From: Bacillota bacterium
Lineage (GTDB): Bacteria; Bacillota; Clostridia; Lachnospirales; Lachnospiraceae
Reading direction: 5' to 3'
DNA: 40,970 bases
Assembly (NCBI GenBank): GCA_023391695.1
Contig: JAEWAK010000043.1
Location: 1 to 40,970 of the forward strand
A program made the translations under genes and the position numbers. The number at the start of each line of letters is the position of its first letter. The stretch's first letter is position 1. The notes under the pieces were generated by a model. The model was given only the letters and a program-made list of their open reading frames with translations, was not told the origin of the DNA and ran no database searches. Shown one piece after another: positions 33,348-40,970 of the stretch.

Positions 33348-33683
33348 TCAAAGAATCGATATTATCTTCAATATCTTCTTCTTTTTCTCATTATCACACT
33401 CTTTTAACGCTCTTAATATTTCATTATCCAGTGCGAAAGATGCATTCTCATATTGATCCGATAATAGGTAATCAATACTTGTATTAAGTGCATTCGCAAT
33501 GGCCAATAAAATATTAAGCGACACTTTTGTATGGTTATTTTCAATATTGGATATGTGTGAAACATTGCAGCCTGCATAAGCGGCTATACTTTCCTGGGTA
33601 AGACTTTTGCTTAAGCGGACTTCTTTTATACGTATACCTAATTTTTCATAGTTTAAATTATCTTTGTCAGCGTTGTTTTTCAA
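33348..33683 (-). CDS. XRE-family helix-turn-helix regulator
   Basis: A 111-residue regulator with an HTH_3 domain at about residues 14-72: LGIRIKEVRLSKSLTQESIA, AYAGCNVSHISNIENNHTKV and LLAIANALNTSIDYLLSD. A short helical C-terminus rich in Lys and Glu (EILRALKECDNEKKKKILKI) may mediate dimerisation. The binding site GGGAGGGGTTTCTATTG is seen before ATG. It is divergent from the broken sensor-AraC gene. In the intergenic DNA, TATGAGTA (near 33707) and TGTGAGTA (near 33764) precede similar TTTATA-containing text and could be operator copies. The target is unknown. Confidence 0.9.
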   Translation of the reverse strand: MKNNADKDNLNYEKLGIRIKEVRLSKSLTQESIAAYAGCNVSHISNIENNHTKVSLNILLAIANALNTSIDYLLSDQYENASFALDNEILRALKECDNEKKKKILKIISIL

Positions 33684-33871
33684 TAGAAACCCCTCCCCTG
33701 TTTGTCTATATGAGTATATTTATAATCTAATTGTATATATAATATCTCTATGTTAGAATGATCTATGTGAGTAAAAAATATTTATATAGGCAAAAAATGA
33801 TTACATAACAGACAGCTTTGATATAGAGACTACACTGTCACATTGCCTATTCCTATAGAGAGGTGACCCTT

Positions 33872-36050
33872 ATGCAGAAACCACAGAAAAGATCAAAAAA
33901 CATATTTCTCCTGTTTTTCTTCTCCTATATTATGGTTCTGACCATTCCATTAATCGTTGCAGGAGTTATCTATTTCAAGGCGGAAAAAGTACTGCAGGCC
34001 CAGACTTCCAACGCAAATATGGCCATCCTGTCGCAGATGCGCCAGACCATCGATTCCCATATTAATGAAGTCAAAAAATTAAGCGACCAGATTTCCACCA
34101 ATCAGAATATCCGCAATCTAACCTATTCCACGAAGCAGGTCACACCGGAGGATCGTATCAAGATCCTTTAGGTCGTACAGAATTTTACCTCCTATAAATA
34201 TATTACCCCGTTTATTGATGATTTCTATGTCTATCTGAAAAATATGGATTATGTCATAACTTCTTCCGGCAGTGCGTCTTCGGAGTTTTTTTACCAGACC
34301 TATAACCCGGGTGCCAGTGGTTATATCGACTGGAAAGAGAATATTGTTACGAAAACCCATAACGGGCAGTATTATTTTACACAGTCCGTACTGACTGCCT
34401 AGGAACCAACGGAAACCTTGGTATTTCTGCATTCCTTTCAGTTTTTCTCAGGAGATAATCCGGTGGGAAATATCGGTGTCATGATTCAGACCCGCAAGTT
34501 TGAAGAACTTCTCTCCGGGGTGAAAGGAATTACCGGAGGGGCAGCGTATATTATTGACAGCAAGAATCATATCATGGCCTCCAACACACCCGCCGGCATG
34601 TCGACATCCAATCTTCCAAAATATTCGGATATGACCGAAGAAAACTACTGGAAATACGTTACGGTTTCCCCCCAATATATAATTCAGGACAAGATTAACT
34701 ATGTCCGTTCCTTTGTTCTCACTTCCATTATTATTTGCATAGGGATCAGTATTCTGTTAATCCTGTATCTTTCTTATCGGAATTATCATCCGATTAACAA
34801 GATCGTCACCTATCTGGACAGCAATGCCGATGAGAAGAAAGGCAGTAAGCAGAATGATTTTCGTTATATTTTGATAATACCGTTGTTAAAATCATGGATC
34901 GAAACAAGGAGTATATAGAAAAGTTTGAGCAATATACCCTCGTTATCCGGTCAAATCTGATTCTAAAGCTCATTAAAGGGCAGATCGCCGATAACGAATC
35001 CTGGGATAAAATGCTTTCCTTTTCCAATATTAATTTTCTATATGACCGTTTTGTCGAAATCCTGTTTAGCATTGAGAATTGTTACGAATACGGTGAACCG
35101 GACTATGGGCTGGGGATGGTCCGGGCGGTTATTATTAAAGTAAGCGAGGAGAATGTACTTGGATACAGCGGTTGCCTGGTTCATTCGGTCGAACTTGAAA
35201 ATGGTACGGTCGCAATGTTACTGAATATCCGTAGTGAACAGGACAGGCAACTTAAGCAGCGTATCATAGATTTCGTAGAGGAAACAAAAAAATATATCGA
35301 AGAAAAGTATCATACCGTTATGACTGCCGGAATCGGATGTATCTGTGAACGCTTTGAGGAGATTGAATTCTCCTATCAGGAGGCTGTTAAGGCCCTTGAC
35401 TATAAGATTTTGAAAGGAATCAGTACCGTCATCTCTTATGATGAGATTGGACAGGATGTTATTCACTACCAATATTCCACCGAGACGGAGACGCAGTTGA
35501 CGAACTATGTGAAAACCGGCGACCGGCTTCGGGGCGAGAAGCTTTTAAAAGAAATCTTTGATACGAATTTTAAAGAGCAGATGCCGCTTCAGGAAATACG
35601 CTGTCTTTATTTTGACATTATCAGCACCGCCATTAAGACCCTTGGTGACTTACGGTTTAATTATGTGGAGGTTTTTGGCGGGAATTTTAATCCGGTTGAA
35701 AATCTTCTGTAATGCAAATCCGTACAGGAAATGTATGAGCTTTTATTATTATCTATAAAGAACTATGCAATTATATCAATCGAAATAAAAAAAGCCATAA
35801 CGATGTCCTGCTGAATCAGATTCTTGAATATATCGATCGGCACTATTCGGATGAAAATTTAAGTCAGGTGCAGATTGCGGACCATTTAGAAATATCACCA
35901 ACCTACCTTTCCAACTTCTTTAAAGAACAGTTTGGCGAAAAGATGACCAATTACATTGCAAAAGTAAAAGTGGATAAAGCAAAGCTGCTAACGAAGAAAA
36001 ATAGTGCAGTAATACCATTGACAAATTATGTATATAAGAATATTATGTAA
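33872..36050 (+). pseudogene. Broken membrane-sensor AraC-family regulator
   Basis: From ATG 33872 (after AGAGAGGTGACC) the reading would give a YesN-type sensor regulator: a first transmembrane helix (FLLFFFSYIMVLTIPLIVAG), an extracellular sensor domain, a second helix (FVLTSIIICIGISILLILYL at about 34712-34771), a linker (to about 35700) and an AraC helix-turn-helix (IADHLEISPTYLSNFFKEQF). It is interrupted by TAG at 34169 and 34400, a frameshift between about 34865 and 34895, TAA at 35710 and another frameshift near 35740. The second half of the DNA-binding domain is missing. All three stops can be explained by C-to-T change of CAG or CAA codons. Intact relatives control carbohydrate uptake genes; none is adjacent here. 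Confidence 0.85.
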
Positions 36051-36138
36051 ACGTAACTGGTAAATATAGTAATAATATCTTCTTAATAGTTTATTATTAT
36101 TTTATCGCCAACCAATATTTTAGCAAAGGAGAAAAAAT

Positions 36139-36918
36139 ATGAGGAATAAGGCGTTATTATTGTTTTTGGTTATGAGTTTGGTATGTGCTCCAACTATCGT
36201 GGCTGATGCAGATGTTTTTTCTGGATCAGAAAGTGAAATTGAGGCGAATTTGCAAGAAAGGGTTTATGCTGAAGTTCTTAGTGGAAATATAACTAATGAA
36301 GCAGATGTAATTAGAGTAGCATTAGCACAATATGAAGAAAGAAATAATAAAAAAGGGTTATCAGCATATGAGCAGAATCAAATGACTGAGGATAATAGCT
36401 TAAGCATAACTCAAATTATTGATACCGACATTGATGAAAATGGCTACATTTTAGAGGACTTAGTGACAACAAATTTATTAGTATTAGATAAAAATCAAAA
36501 TTTAGTTACCGCTACTTCTATAGAAACTGGCTCTGGTCAACTTAGTGAATATAGCATCTATGCTACCATGAATGTAAGTGTTACTAATGATACAAGTGCA
36601 CATAAAGTACGTTTTAATTGGTTTGATACAACACTAATTTATGGTACGGCTTTAAAAGCAGGGAATTTAATTCAGGCTTCATCGTATGCCCCTGAACCAT
36701 TTTTTCAATTTGATGATATAACAAAGCAAATAAGTAATCCACAAGGTAATGTAGCTTATCGTTACACTCCTACAAATACTGATATGATAACATACATGAC
36801 TTTGGCTTGCGGAAGAGCTTGTAAATCAACAATTAATGCGGGTTCAAGATCTTTTATATTAGCCTATTCCGTAACTACAAGCGATCCTTTGGGTTTATGG
36901 GAGACTCAATATAATTAA
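36139..36918 (+). CDS. Secreted protein, unknown function
   Basis: A 259-residue protein with a clear signal peptide (MRNKALLLFLVMSLVCAPTI, cleavage near ADA at about residue 24). The mature part begins with an acidic helical region (about 30-100, EEIEANLQERVYAEVLSGNI-like composition) and continues as a beta-rich domain (about 130-259) with YSIYATMNVSVTNDTSAHKV, VRFNWFDTTLIYGTALKAGN and a two-Cys motif LACGRACKS that might form a disulphide. I do not recognise the family. The binding site AAAGGAGAAAAAAT precedes ATG. It is followed 71 bases later by an unrelated lipoprotein gene, possibly co-transcribed. Confidence 0.65.
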   Translation: MRNKALLLFLVMSLVCAPTIVADADVFSGSESEIEANLQERVYAEVLSGNITNEADVIRVALAQYEERNNKKGLSAYEQNQMTEDNSLSITQIIDTDIDENGYILEDLVTTNLLVLDKNQNLVTATSIETGSGQLSEYSIYATMNVSVTNDTSAHKVRFNWFDTTLIYGTALKAGNLIQASSYAPEPFFQFDDITKQISNPQGNVAYRYTPTNTDMITYMTLACGRACKSTINAGSRSFILAYSVTTSDPLGLWETQYN

Positions 36919-36989
36919 AAAATAAGTAAATATCTTATGAATTGTAATATACATATGCATATAGATTTATCGTAAAGAAAGGAATAAAT

Positions 36990-37679
36990 ATGAAAAAAGT
37001 CGCATTTATTATATTTACTGCTGTAATATTACTTTGCTCATGCAGTAAAAAGGCGGATTCTGACTATCCGGAATTTCCAAAAACAAACTGGGGTATGAGC
37101 ATGGCTGAAACACTAAATGCATATGGGATATCGGAAAAAGATACGAGTGACTATGTAGAGGAATCTGTATTTGCAGTAAAAGGTTATGAATTATTTGGTG
37201 AGAAGACTTCTGAAATAATATTTAATTTTATTAATTTAAAAAAAGGAGACCCTAAGCTTTGCTCTGTTAAGGTAACCTATCCGGAAAGTGCGAATATGAA
37301 TAATGTATTGAAAGAAATGAAGAAAGTATATGGTGAAACGGTTTCTAATATTAGCATTTATGATTTATTTCAGGTGTTCGAGAATAAATTACCTGAGAAA
37401 AAATATACAGAATCTGATCATTTAAAATTATGGGCTAGTAAGAAATCTGTTTTTCAATCTATTCCTGAGAATCAACATGAAAACTATAAAAATCTTTGGG
37501 AAAATTATCAAACTTCATTAAGCGATGATAATTGGGATACATTTTCTCAAAATGCTAAGATGGTGACAGTGGTTTGGTCAGATAATGGAGAGTTTCCTTC
37601 ACTAGAAAAGTATGCATTAGATTTTAATGGCTATAACTTAGTAGTCTTTAATGAGATAAATAGTCAACTATCCGATTAG
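36990..37679 (+). CDS. Lipoprotein, unknown function
   Basis: A 229-residue protein with a lipoprotein signal: basic start, hydrophobic stretch and lipobox LLCSC at about residues 14-18, so it is likely attached to the outer face of the membrane. The mature protein starts with an acidic linker and the phrase FPKTNWGMSMAETLNAYGIS. This resembles small extracytoplasmic domains whose first strand carries W-G-M/S, but no exact family is recognised. A C-terminal strand pair (MVTVVWSDNGEFPSLEKYAL) is seen. The binding site AAAGAAAGGAATAA precedes ATG. A strong terminator follows, closing the pair with the secreted protein before it. Confidence 0.65.
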   Translation: MKKVAFIIFTAVILLCSCSKKADSDYPEFPKTNWGMSMAETLNAYGISEKDTSDYVEESVFAVKGYELFGEKTSEIIFNFINLKKGDPKLCSVKVTYPESANMNNVLKEMKKVYGETVSNISIYDLFQVFENKLPEKKYTESDHLKLWASKKSVFQSIPENQHENYKNLWENYQTSLSDDNWDTFSQNAKMVTVVWSDNGEFPSLEKYALDFNGYNLVVFNEINSQLSD

Positions 37680-37707
37680 TAACAGAAACATAAATTAAAA
37701 TATTTTG

Positions 37708-37745
37708 AAAACCTCCTGATTATATATATAAAGTCAGGAGGTTTT
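37708..37745 (+). terminator. Rho-independent terminator after the lipoprotein gene
   Basis: AAAACCTCCTGA (37708-37719) and TCAGGAGGTTTT (37734-37745) form a perfect 12-bp stem with a 14-base loop, followed by ATTTTTT. Confidence 0.8.
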
Positions 37746-37806
37746 ATTTTTTAAGTTGTTAGCTAAAGTAATATTACGGGAAAATCAATAAAGAATATGT
37801 ATATAA

Positions 37807-37989
37807 TTTTATAATGAGATTAATTGGTTAAATTCAATTGATACAAACGGCAAGAACTGTACAGAGATTATAAAAGGCGATGCTTCACTGATACCAGATG
37901 GACGGAAATATACCATAGTGAACCATTCCGTAAAAGCCGTCTTACAGGACGATGAACTGCAGGTTGAGTTTTTTTTCTACCCGCCATAA
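37807..37989 (+). pseudogene. C-terminal gene fragment, family unknown
   Basis: After a TAA at 37804-37806 an open frame of 60 codons reads FYNEINWLNSIDTNGKNCTE, GDASLIPDGRKYTIVNHSVK and DDELQVEFFFYPP before TAA. Composition and strand pattern are clearly protein-like. There is no start codon with a binding site, so only the 3' end of a gene remains. I cannot name the family. Copy B of the dispersed repeat follows about 66 bases later. The rest of the gap to 38134 holds nothing further. Confidence 0.45.
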
Positions 37990-38055
37990 AATCAAGCCGG
38001 GACAATAACTTTACCAGGTATGATAAAGAGGCGCATCCCTAAAGGTTTATTTACC

Positions 38056-38091
38056 GCCAAGGCCCCATCAGATTCAAATGCATCTTTTTTG
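38056..38091. repeat. Dispersed repeat, copy B
   Basis: GCCAAGGCCCCATCAGATTC and the following bases up to ATCTTTTTTG match copy A at 32258-32294. It follows a broken coding fragment, as copy A does. The two copies are about 5.8 kb apart in the same orientation and could support recombination between them. Confidence 0.6.
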
Positions 38092-38134
38092 ACCGTTTAT
38101 AAATAGGTGACTATAATACAAATATACTATTGAC

Positions 38135-38180
38135 TAATAATCAGTAATGTGTTAAATTATAATCGCATTACTGATTATTA
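38135..38180. promoter_or_regulatory. Large palindrome at the HAAS-PadR promoter
   Basis: TAATAATCAGTAATGTG (38135-38151) and CGCATTACTGATTATTA (38164-38180) form 17-base arms with one mismatch around a 12-base centre that contains a TATAAT (38158-38163). A TTGACT lies at 38130-38135 just before the left arm. The site is 27-36 bases upstream of the HAAS gene start and is the best operator candidate for the PadR protein encoded at the end of the unit. Confidence 0.7.
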
Positions 38181-38215
38181 CACAGTAGGATTATAAGAAG
38201 GGTCAGGTGAACTTA

Positions 38216-39085
38216 TTGAAGGCAATGGTGTCAAGGCAAATGTATTTAAGACAGCTAAAAAAGAAGTTAAGGTTTCAATATAGTATAGATGACATAAATA
38301 GCATCTTGAACGATTATAATGAAATATTTGATGTTGAAATAGCTCAGGGAAAAACTGAAAAAGATGTTTGTATGTCATTGGGTGATCCAGCCATTATAGT
38401 GCAAAATTTATATAAAGAAATGCATTCGAGTGATGATTCGGCTAAAAAAATATTTTCAGGAAGGAATATAGCACAAGGTATTTTTATTGTTATGATAGGT
38501 GTTATTATCGTAAATGTTATATATAGTTTAGTCTATAGTCATGGTATGTCCATAATGGCAGAGCTTTTGATTTCTTATCCTGTCACAGTGTTATTGTTGT
38601 GGCTTGTGCTAAAAAAGAAGTGTATATCTTCATCTGTAGTAATTAATAATAATCCTGTTCAAATAAAAGCAGCTCATCTAATCTGTTTTTTTATAGTTCT
38701 TTCCTTATTCATGTTTTTCAATAATATAATCGTAAATTTAAGAAATGAGCAAGCCGGTAATTTTGTAGTAGGATTTCTTTTTATATTTATAGCCTTGTTG
38801 TGTGGCATGATTTTATTTAGTACCTTTAAAATCCTCAGGTATCAGATTGCTTTCTATAGTGTGATATGTCATGCCTTTGGAGTATTAACAATAATATTAT
38901 ATTACATAAGTATTCTGCATACTTTAACAACCGTAAGCATGCTTTCTAAAAAAGTATTGGAAAGTGGATTTATATATTTGGAAACAATAATAGTACTTTG
39001 TATCTTTTTATTCTTACATTTAAAAGGAAGGCACAATAATGGATGCACAATTAAAAAAAGGAATTCTGGAAATGTGTATACTTAA
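38216..39085 (+). CDS. HAAS-domain membrane protein
   Basis: The N-terminal 70 residues match the HAAS (DUF1700-like) signalling domain: YLRQLKKKLRFQYSIDDINS, ILNDYNEIFDVEIAQGKTEK and DVCMSLGDPAIIVQNLYKE. Seven or so transmembrane helices follow (about residues 87-283). HAAS proteins are typically encoded beside PadR regulators and are thought to sense or transmit envelope signals. The start is uncertain: the TTG at 38216 is well placed behind AGGTGA (38205-38210), while GTG 38207, ATG 38225 and ATG 38240 are alternatives in the same frame. The 3' end overlaps the PadR gene by 47 bases. The usual order is PadR first; here it is reversed. Confidence 0.8.
   Translation: MKAMVSRQMYLRQLKKKLRFQYSIDDINSILNDYNEIFDVEIAQGKTEKDVCMSLGDPAIIVQNLYKEMHSSDDSAKKIFSGRNIAQGIFIVMIGVIIVNVIYSLVYSHGMSIMAELLISYPVTVLLLWLVLKKKCISSSVVINNNPVQIKAAHLICFFIVLSLFMFFNNIIVNLRNEQAGNFVVGFLFIFIALLCGMILFSTFKILRYQIAFYSVICHAFGVLTIILYYISILHTLTTVSMLSKKVLESGFIYLETIIVLCIFLFLHLKGRHNNGCTIKKRNSGNVYT
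38842..38896 (+). repeat. 55-bp segment duplicated at 40601-40655
   Basis: This part of the HAAS gene (encoding about QIAFYSVICHAFGVLTII) is present again 1.76 kb downstream with one mismatch in 55 bases. Being within a coding gene, this copy is the original. Confidence 0.85.
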
Positions 39086-39350
39086 TGTCATAAAGCAAAA
39101 GGAAATGTATGGTTATGATATTATGAAATACATGGGTCAATTTTTCCCTGATGTTGATGAAAGCACTTTTTATGCCATTTTAAGAAGATTGAATAAGGAA
39201 GGATTGACAGAGGTGTATTATGGACAAGTTTCTAATGGACCTAGAAGGAAATATTATAGAATTCTTGATAAAGGAAGAGAATGTTTACAAAAGAGTATTG
39301 ATGACTGGAGAAATATACAGTTTATAGTTAATGAAATTGGTATTAATTAG
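39039..39350 (+). CDS. PadR-family transcriptional regulator
   Basis: A 103-residue winged-helix regulator. The PadR pattern is complete: LKKGILEMCILNVIKQKEMY, GYDIMKYMGQFFPDVDESTF, YAILRRLNKEGLTEVYYGQV and GPRRKYYRILDKGRECLQKS. The C-terminal dimerisation helix is short (subfamily 2). The start ATG at 39039 is preceded by AAAAGGAAGGCACA and lies inside the end of the HAAS gene. It probably represses its own operon through the palindrome 0.85 kb upstream. Confidence 0.92.
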   Translation: MDAQLKKGILEMCILNVIKQKEMYGYDIMKYMGQFFPDVDESTFYAILRRLNKEGLTEVYYGQVSNGPRRKYYRILDKGRECLQKSIDDWRNIQFIVNEIGIN

Positions 39351-39462
39351 AGATTTGCGTATCTCAGATTACTAAGGAATACTACAGGAACAGGGTAATA
39401 AAATAATAAACCACAAGTTTGAATTATGATGATAAAAAAGTATCAGTTTTGGAGGGGACACT

Positions 39463-40578
39463 ATGGGGTGCTGGGGCACAGGTATTTTTGATGATGATTT
39501 AGCGGTTGATATTAGGGATTTGTACGATGAAATGATTTGTAAAAACGATTCAGATAACATGACAACAAACATCGTTTTGAAGTTATTTGATGAATCAGAA
39601 AAAGATGAGGATGACAGTATTGTTGTTTATTCGGCTTTAGCCTCTATCCAATTAAATAGAAGCTGTTTAATGAGAGAAATAAGGGACAAAACAATAAATT
39701 TAATTGAATCAAATTCGGGCATTCGCAGATGGGAGGAAGCTGGGGAAAAAGCATGTAAAGAACGATTAAATGAATTATATAAATTAAGAAATATTCTAAT
39801 AAAAGCACCTGTAATTCAACATGTAGTTGAATTAAGTACATATAATGATTTCCAATTAAAATTCTCTGTATATACATTAACAAAGGCAGGTAAGGCAGTT
39901 TATGTTGGGACTACGGCATTTCCTGAAAAAAGATTTCGATACATGAATTTCATTAGTCTTAAAAGTGATAGTTTCTTTCAAGGTTTGTTTCGGAATAAAA
40001 AAAGTAAGGAACAGGAATTTTGGGAATGGTTTTCTGTAAACGAAGTGCAATTATTTGAAGCGAAAAATGATCAGGATGTAATAATTATGGAACTGGCTTC
40101 AAGGCTAAAGAAAATAAATAAAGGATTGACCTTTGAATTAGGTGGAATTTTAAATGGAAAACGGATTTTTGCTATTTCAGCAGATGGAGTTAAAGCTGTA
40201 TTTCCATTTGTTATAAAACTTTTTAATGAGCCAAAGCTACTGACAAAGTGGATTGTAGTTCCCTTCCGGCAAAGATTGAAAAGTATCGAGAGAATGAAAA
40301 TAAAATTTGGGGACATTTCTATCGATTGTTCCGATATATTTTTTGTTGCAAAGCAGGAAGAATCACTGATATCGCTTGATATCTATGTCAAAGGGATTGA
40401 AGATATTACGTCAAATGTTGCCAACGCAATTTACATAATATTGGACAGCGCCATTGGTGAGTACGATGTGGAGACAAAAGTTGGTCGTGTTAATTTTTTA
40501 CCAGGTTCAAACCTTAAGAATGTAGAAAATGCGATGTCTTTGATTAAATTGCCTGAAAAAATTAATGAAATGAAATAA
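39463..40578 (+). CDS. DUF4259-type N-terminus fused to a large C-terminal domain
   Basis: The 371-residue protein begins MGCWGTGIFDDDLAVDIRDL, the signature start of DUF4259 proteins, which runs to about residue 105. A middle domain (about 118-175: TLTKAGKAVYVGTTAFPEKR) is followed by a C-terminal domain (about 185-365) with FWEWFSVNEVQLFEAKNDQD, LTFELGGILNGKRIFAISAD, KWIVVPFRQR and DISIDCSDIFFVAKQ. I recognise that last pattern as a stand-alone family in other bacteria but cannot name it. No signal peptide or membrane helix. The binding site TTTGGAGGGGACACT precedes ATG. DUF4259 genes often occur near immunity-type proteins, in line with the SUKH and DUF4261 genes earlier in the region. Function unknown. 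Confidence 0.7.
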   Translation: MGCWGTGIFDDDLAVDIRDLYDEMICKNDSDNMTTNIVLKLFDESEKDEDDSIVVYSALASIQLNRSCLMREIRDKTINLIESNSGIRRWEEAGEKACKERLNELYKLRNILIKAPVIQHVVELSTYNDFQLKFSVYTLTKAGKAVYVGTTAFPEKRFRYMNFISLKSDSFFQGLFRNKKSKEQEFWEWFSVNEVQLFEAKNDQDVIIMELASRLKKINKGLTFELGGILNGKRIFAISADGVKAVFPFVIKLFNEPKLLTKWIVVPFRQRLKSIERMKIKFGDISIDCSDIFFVAKQEESLISLDIYVKGIEDITSNVANAIYIILDSAIGEYDVETKVGRVNFLPGSNLKNVENAMSLIKLPEKINEMK

Positions 40579-40600
40579 TAAACAATGTGGTTTTGAGCCG

Positions 40601-40655
40601 TCAGATTGCTTTCGATAGTGTGATATGTCATGCCTTTGGAGTATTAACAATAATA
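40601..40655 (+). repeat. Duplicate fragment of the HAAS gene
   Basis: TCAGATTGCTTTCGATAGTG and the next 35 bases reproduce 38842-38896 with a single mismatch. The flanks do not match. It has no start or context of its own and seems to be the remnant of a second HAAS copy or of a recombination event that placed the DUF4259 gene between the copies. Confidence 0.85.
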
Positions 40656-40661
40656 CCTGGA

Positions 40662-40719
40662 AAAAGGGGTAAGCCTAACCGAAAATAGTACTATCTTTCT
40701 GTAACGGCTTACCCCTTTT
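40662..40719 (-). terminator. Terminator of the RsmH-like gene
   Basis: AAAAGGGGTAAGCC (40662-40675) and GGCTTACCCCTTTT (40706-40719) form a perfect 14-bp stem with a 30-base loop. It lies 3 bases after the stop of the minus-strand methyltransferase gene. The A/T-rich base of the stem allows function in both directions, so it may also end the DUF4259 transcript. Confidence 0.75.
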
Positions 40720-40722
40720 CTA

Positions 40723-40970
40723 TTATGATTTAATAGCCCAACGTAATTTTGCACACCGGGCACGACTATTGGAATTACATTCGGCTGCGGATGGCCGAAT
40801 CGCTTCAGGAGCTATTTCTCTATAGATTCCTTCACGATAGAAACGCTTAAAAGATTTTTTAACGAGACGATCTTCGCCGGAATGAAAAGTAAGGATAGCA
40901 ACACGTCCGCCTTCAGCCATGGCAGCAGGAAGTTTTTCTAAAAATTCATGTAACACTTCAAATTCATTAT
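40723..40970 (-). CDS. rsmH: RsmH/MraW-family 16S rRNA methyltransferase, C-terminal part
   Basis: The frame is open to the window edge, so the gene continues beyond 40970 and its start is not visible. The last 82 residues match the end of RsmH (MraW), which N4-methylates C1402 of 16S rRNA using S-adenosylmethionine: NEFEVLHEFLEKLPAAMAEG, GRVAILTFHSGEDRLVKKSF and the ending IRPSAAECNSNSRARCAKLR, corresponding to the family's SFHSLEDRIVK and NPRSRSAKLR. Gly replaces Leu in SFHSLED and Cys replaces Ser in RSA, so it may be a divergent paralogue and not the dcw-cluster copy. No cell-division gene follows; its end is closed by a strong hairpin. Confidence 0.88.
   Translation of the reverse strand, partial: NEFEVLHEFLEKLPAAMAEGGRVAILTFHSGEDRLVKKSFKRFYREGIYREIAPEAIRPSAAECNSNSRARCAKLRWAIKS

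Noticed and set aside
33872..36050. TAG read as Gln (stop-codon reassignment) to explain the broken AraC gene
   Set aside because: Intact genes here end in TAG (for example those ending at 2386 and 3215), and the broken gene also has a TAA and two frameshifts, so ordinary decay is simpler.
40723..40970. Start of a dcw cell-wall cluster
   Set aside because: Only the end of an RsmH-like gene is visible, closed by a terminator, and no ftsL, ftsI or mra gene follows it in the window, so a dcw cluster cannot be claimed.

Overview
The window looks like a chromosomal segment of a low-to-mid GC anaerobic Firmicute, most likely class Clostridia and probably a Lachnospiraceae-type organism. This is inferred from AGGAGG-type ribosome binding sites, many A+T-rich intergenic regions, and the gene families present: a DUF6809 protein, a secreted GH12 glucanase, an FMN/FAD/4Fe-4S old-yellow-enzyme reductase, HAAS/PadR and DUF1538/P-II. 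No rRNA, tRNA, CRISPR array, phage structural gene or intact transposase was seen. One short MITE-like element was found.

Layout. 0-3.2 kb: the end of a DUF2207 membrane protein, an Arr-type rifampin ADP-ribosyltransferase with an extra N-terminal domain, and a YgiD-type extradiol dioxygenase. 3.6-9.0 kb: a four-gene ferric-siderophore importer (binding lipoprotein, two FecCD permeases, ATPase) on the minus strand. Its promoter is near-consensus and carries a DtxR/IdeR-like palindrome; a 155-bp palindromic element lies in its leader, and a LacI-family regulator is divergent. 9.1-11.9 kb: an SDR oxidoreductase with a divergent AraC regulator, then an orphan helical protein. 12.1-17.2 kb: a compositionally distinct, more GC-rich two-component system plus FtsX-type ABC exporter module, of the kind used in peptide or envelope-stress defence. 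17.2-18.6 kb: a decayed stretch with a chemotaxis-receptor relic.

18.6-21.0 kb (minus strand): a duplicated-domain DUF1538 membrane protein followed by two P-II-like proteins, which looks like a transporter controlled by P-II-type signalling and is one of the more interesting units here. 21.9-25.0 kb: a secreted GH12 endoglucanase, a TetR regulator divergent from an alpha/beta hydrolase, and a broken secreted/membrane protein gene. 25.5-29.9 kb: a MerR regulator with a textbook 19-bp-spacer promoter, then an OYE-family reductase, an SDR and a small membrane protein, likely one inducible redox unit, with a decayed membrane-protein tail after it.

30.4-40.6 kb: an A+T-rich accessory region rich in immunity-like and small regulatory genes. 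It holds a DUF4261 gene with a DUF4261-like relic before it, an SMI1/KNR4 (SUKH) protein, an Arc-type RHH repressor divergent from a DUF6809 gene over a TGACGGC-repeat promoter, an XRE regulator, and a multiply broken sensor-AraC gene. It continues with two exported proteins, a HAAS membrane protein overlapping a PadR gene behind a large palindrome, and a DUF4259 protein followed by a 55-bp duplicate of part of the HAAS gene. 40.7 kb to the end: the 3' part of an RsmH-like 16S rRNA methyltransferase on the minus strand. Relics, repeats and nonsense mutations show that the last 11 kb has had repeated gain and decay.
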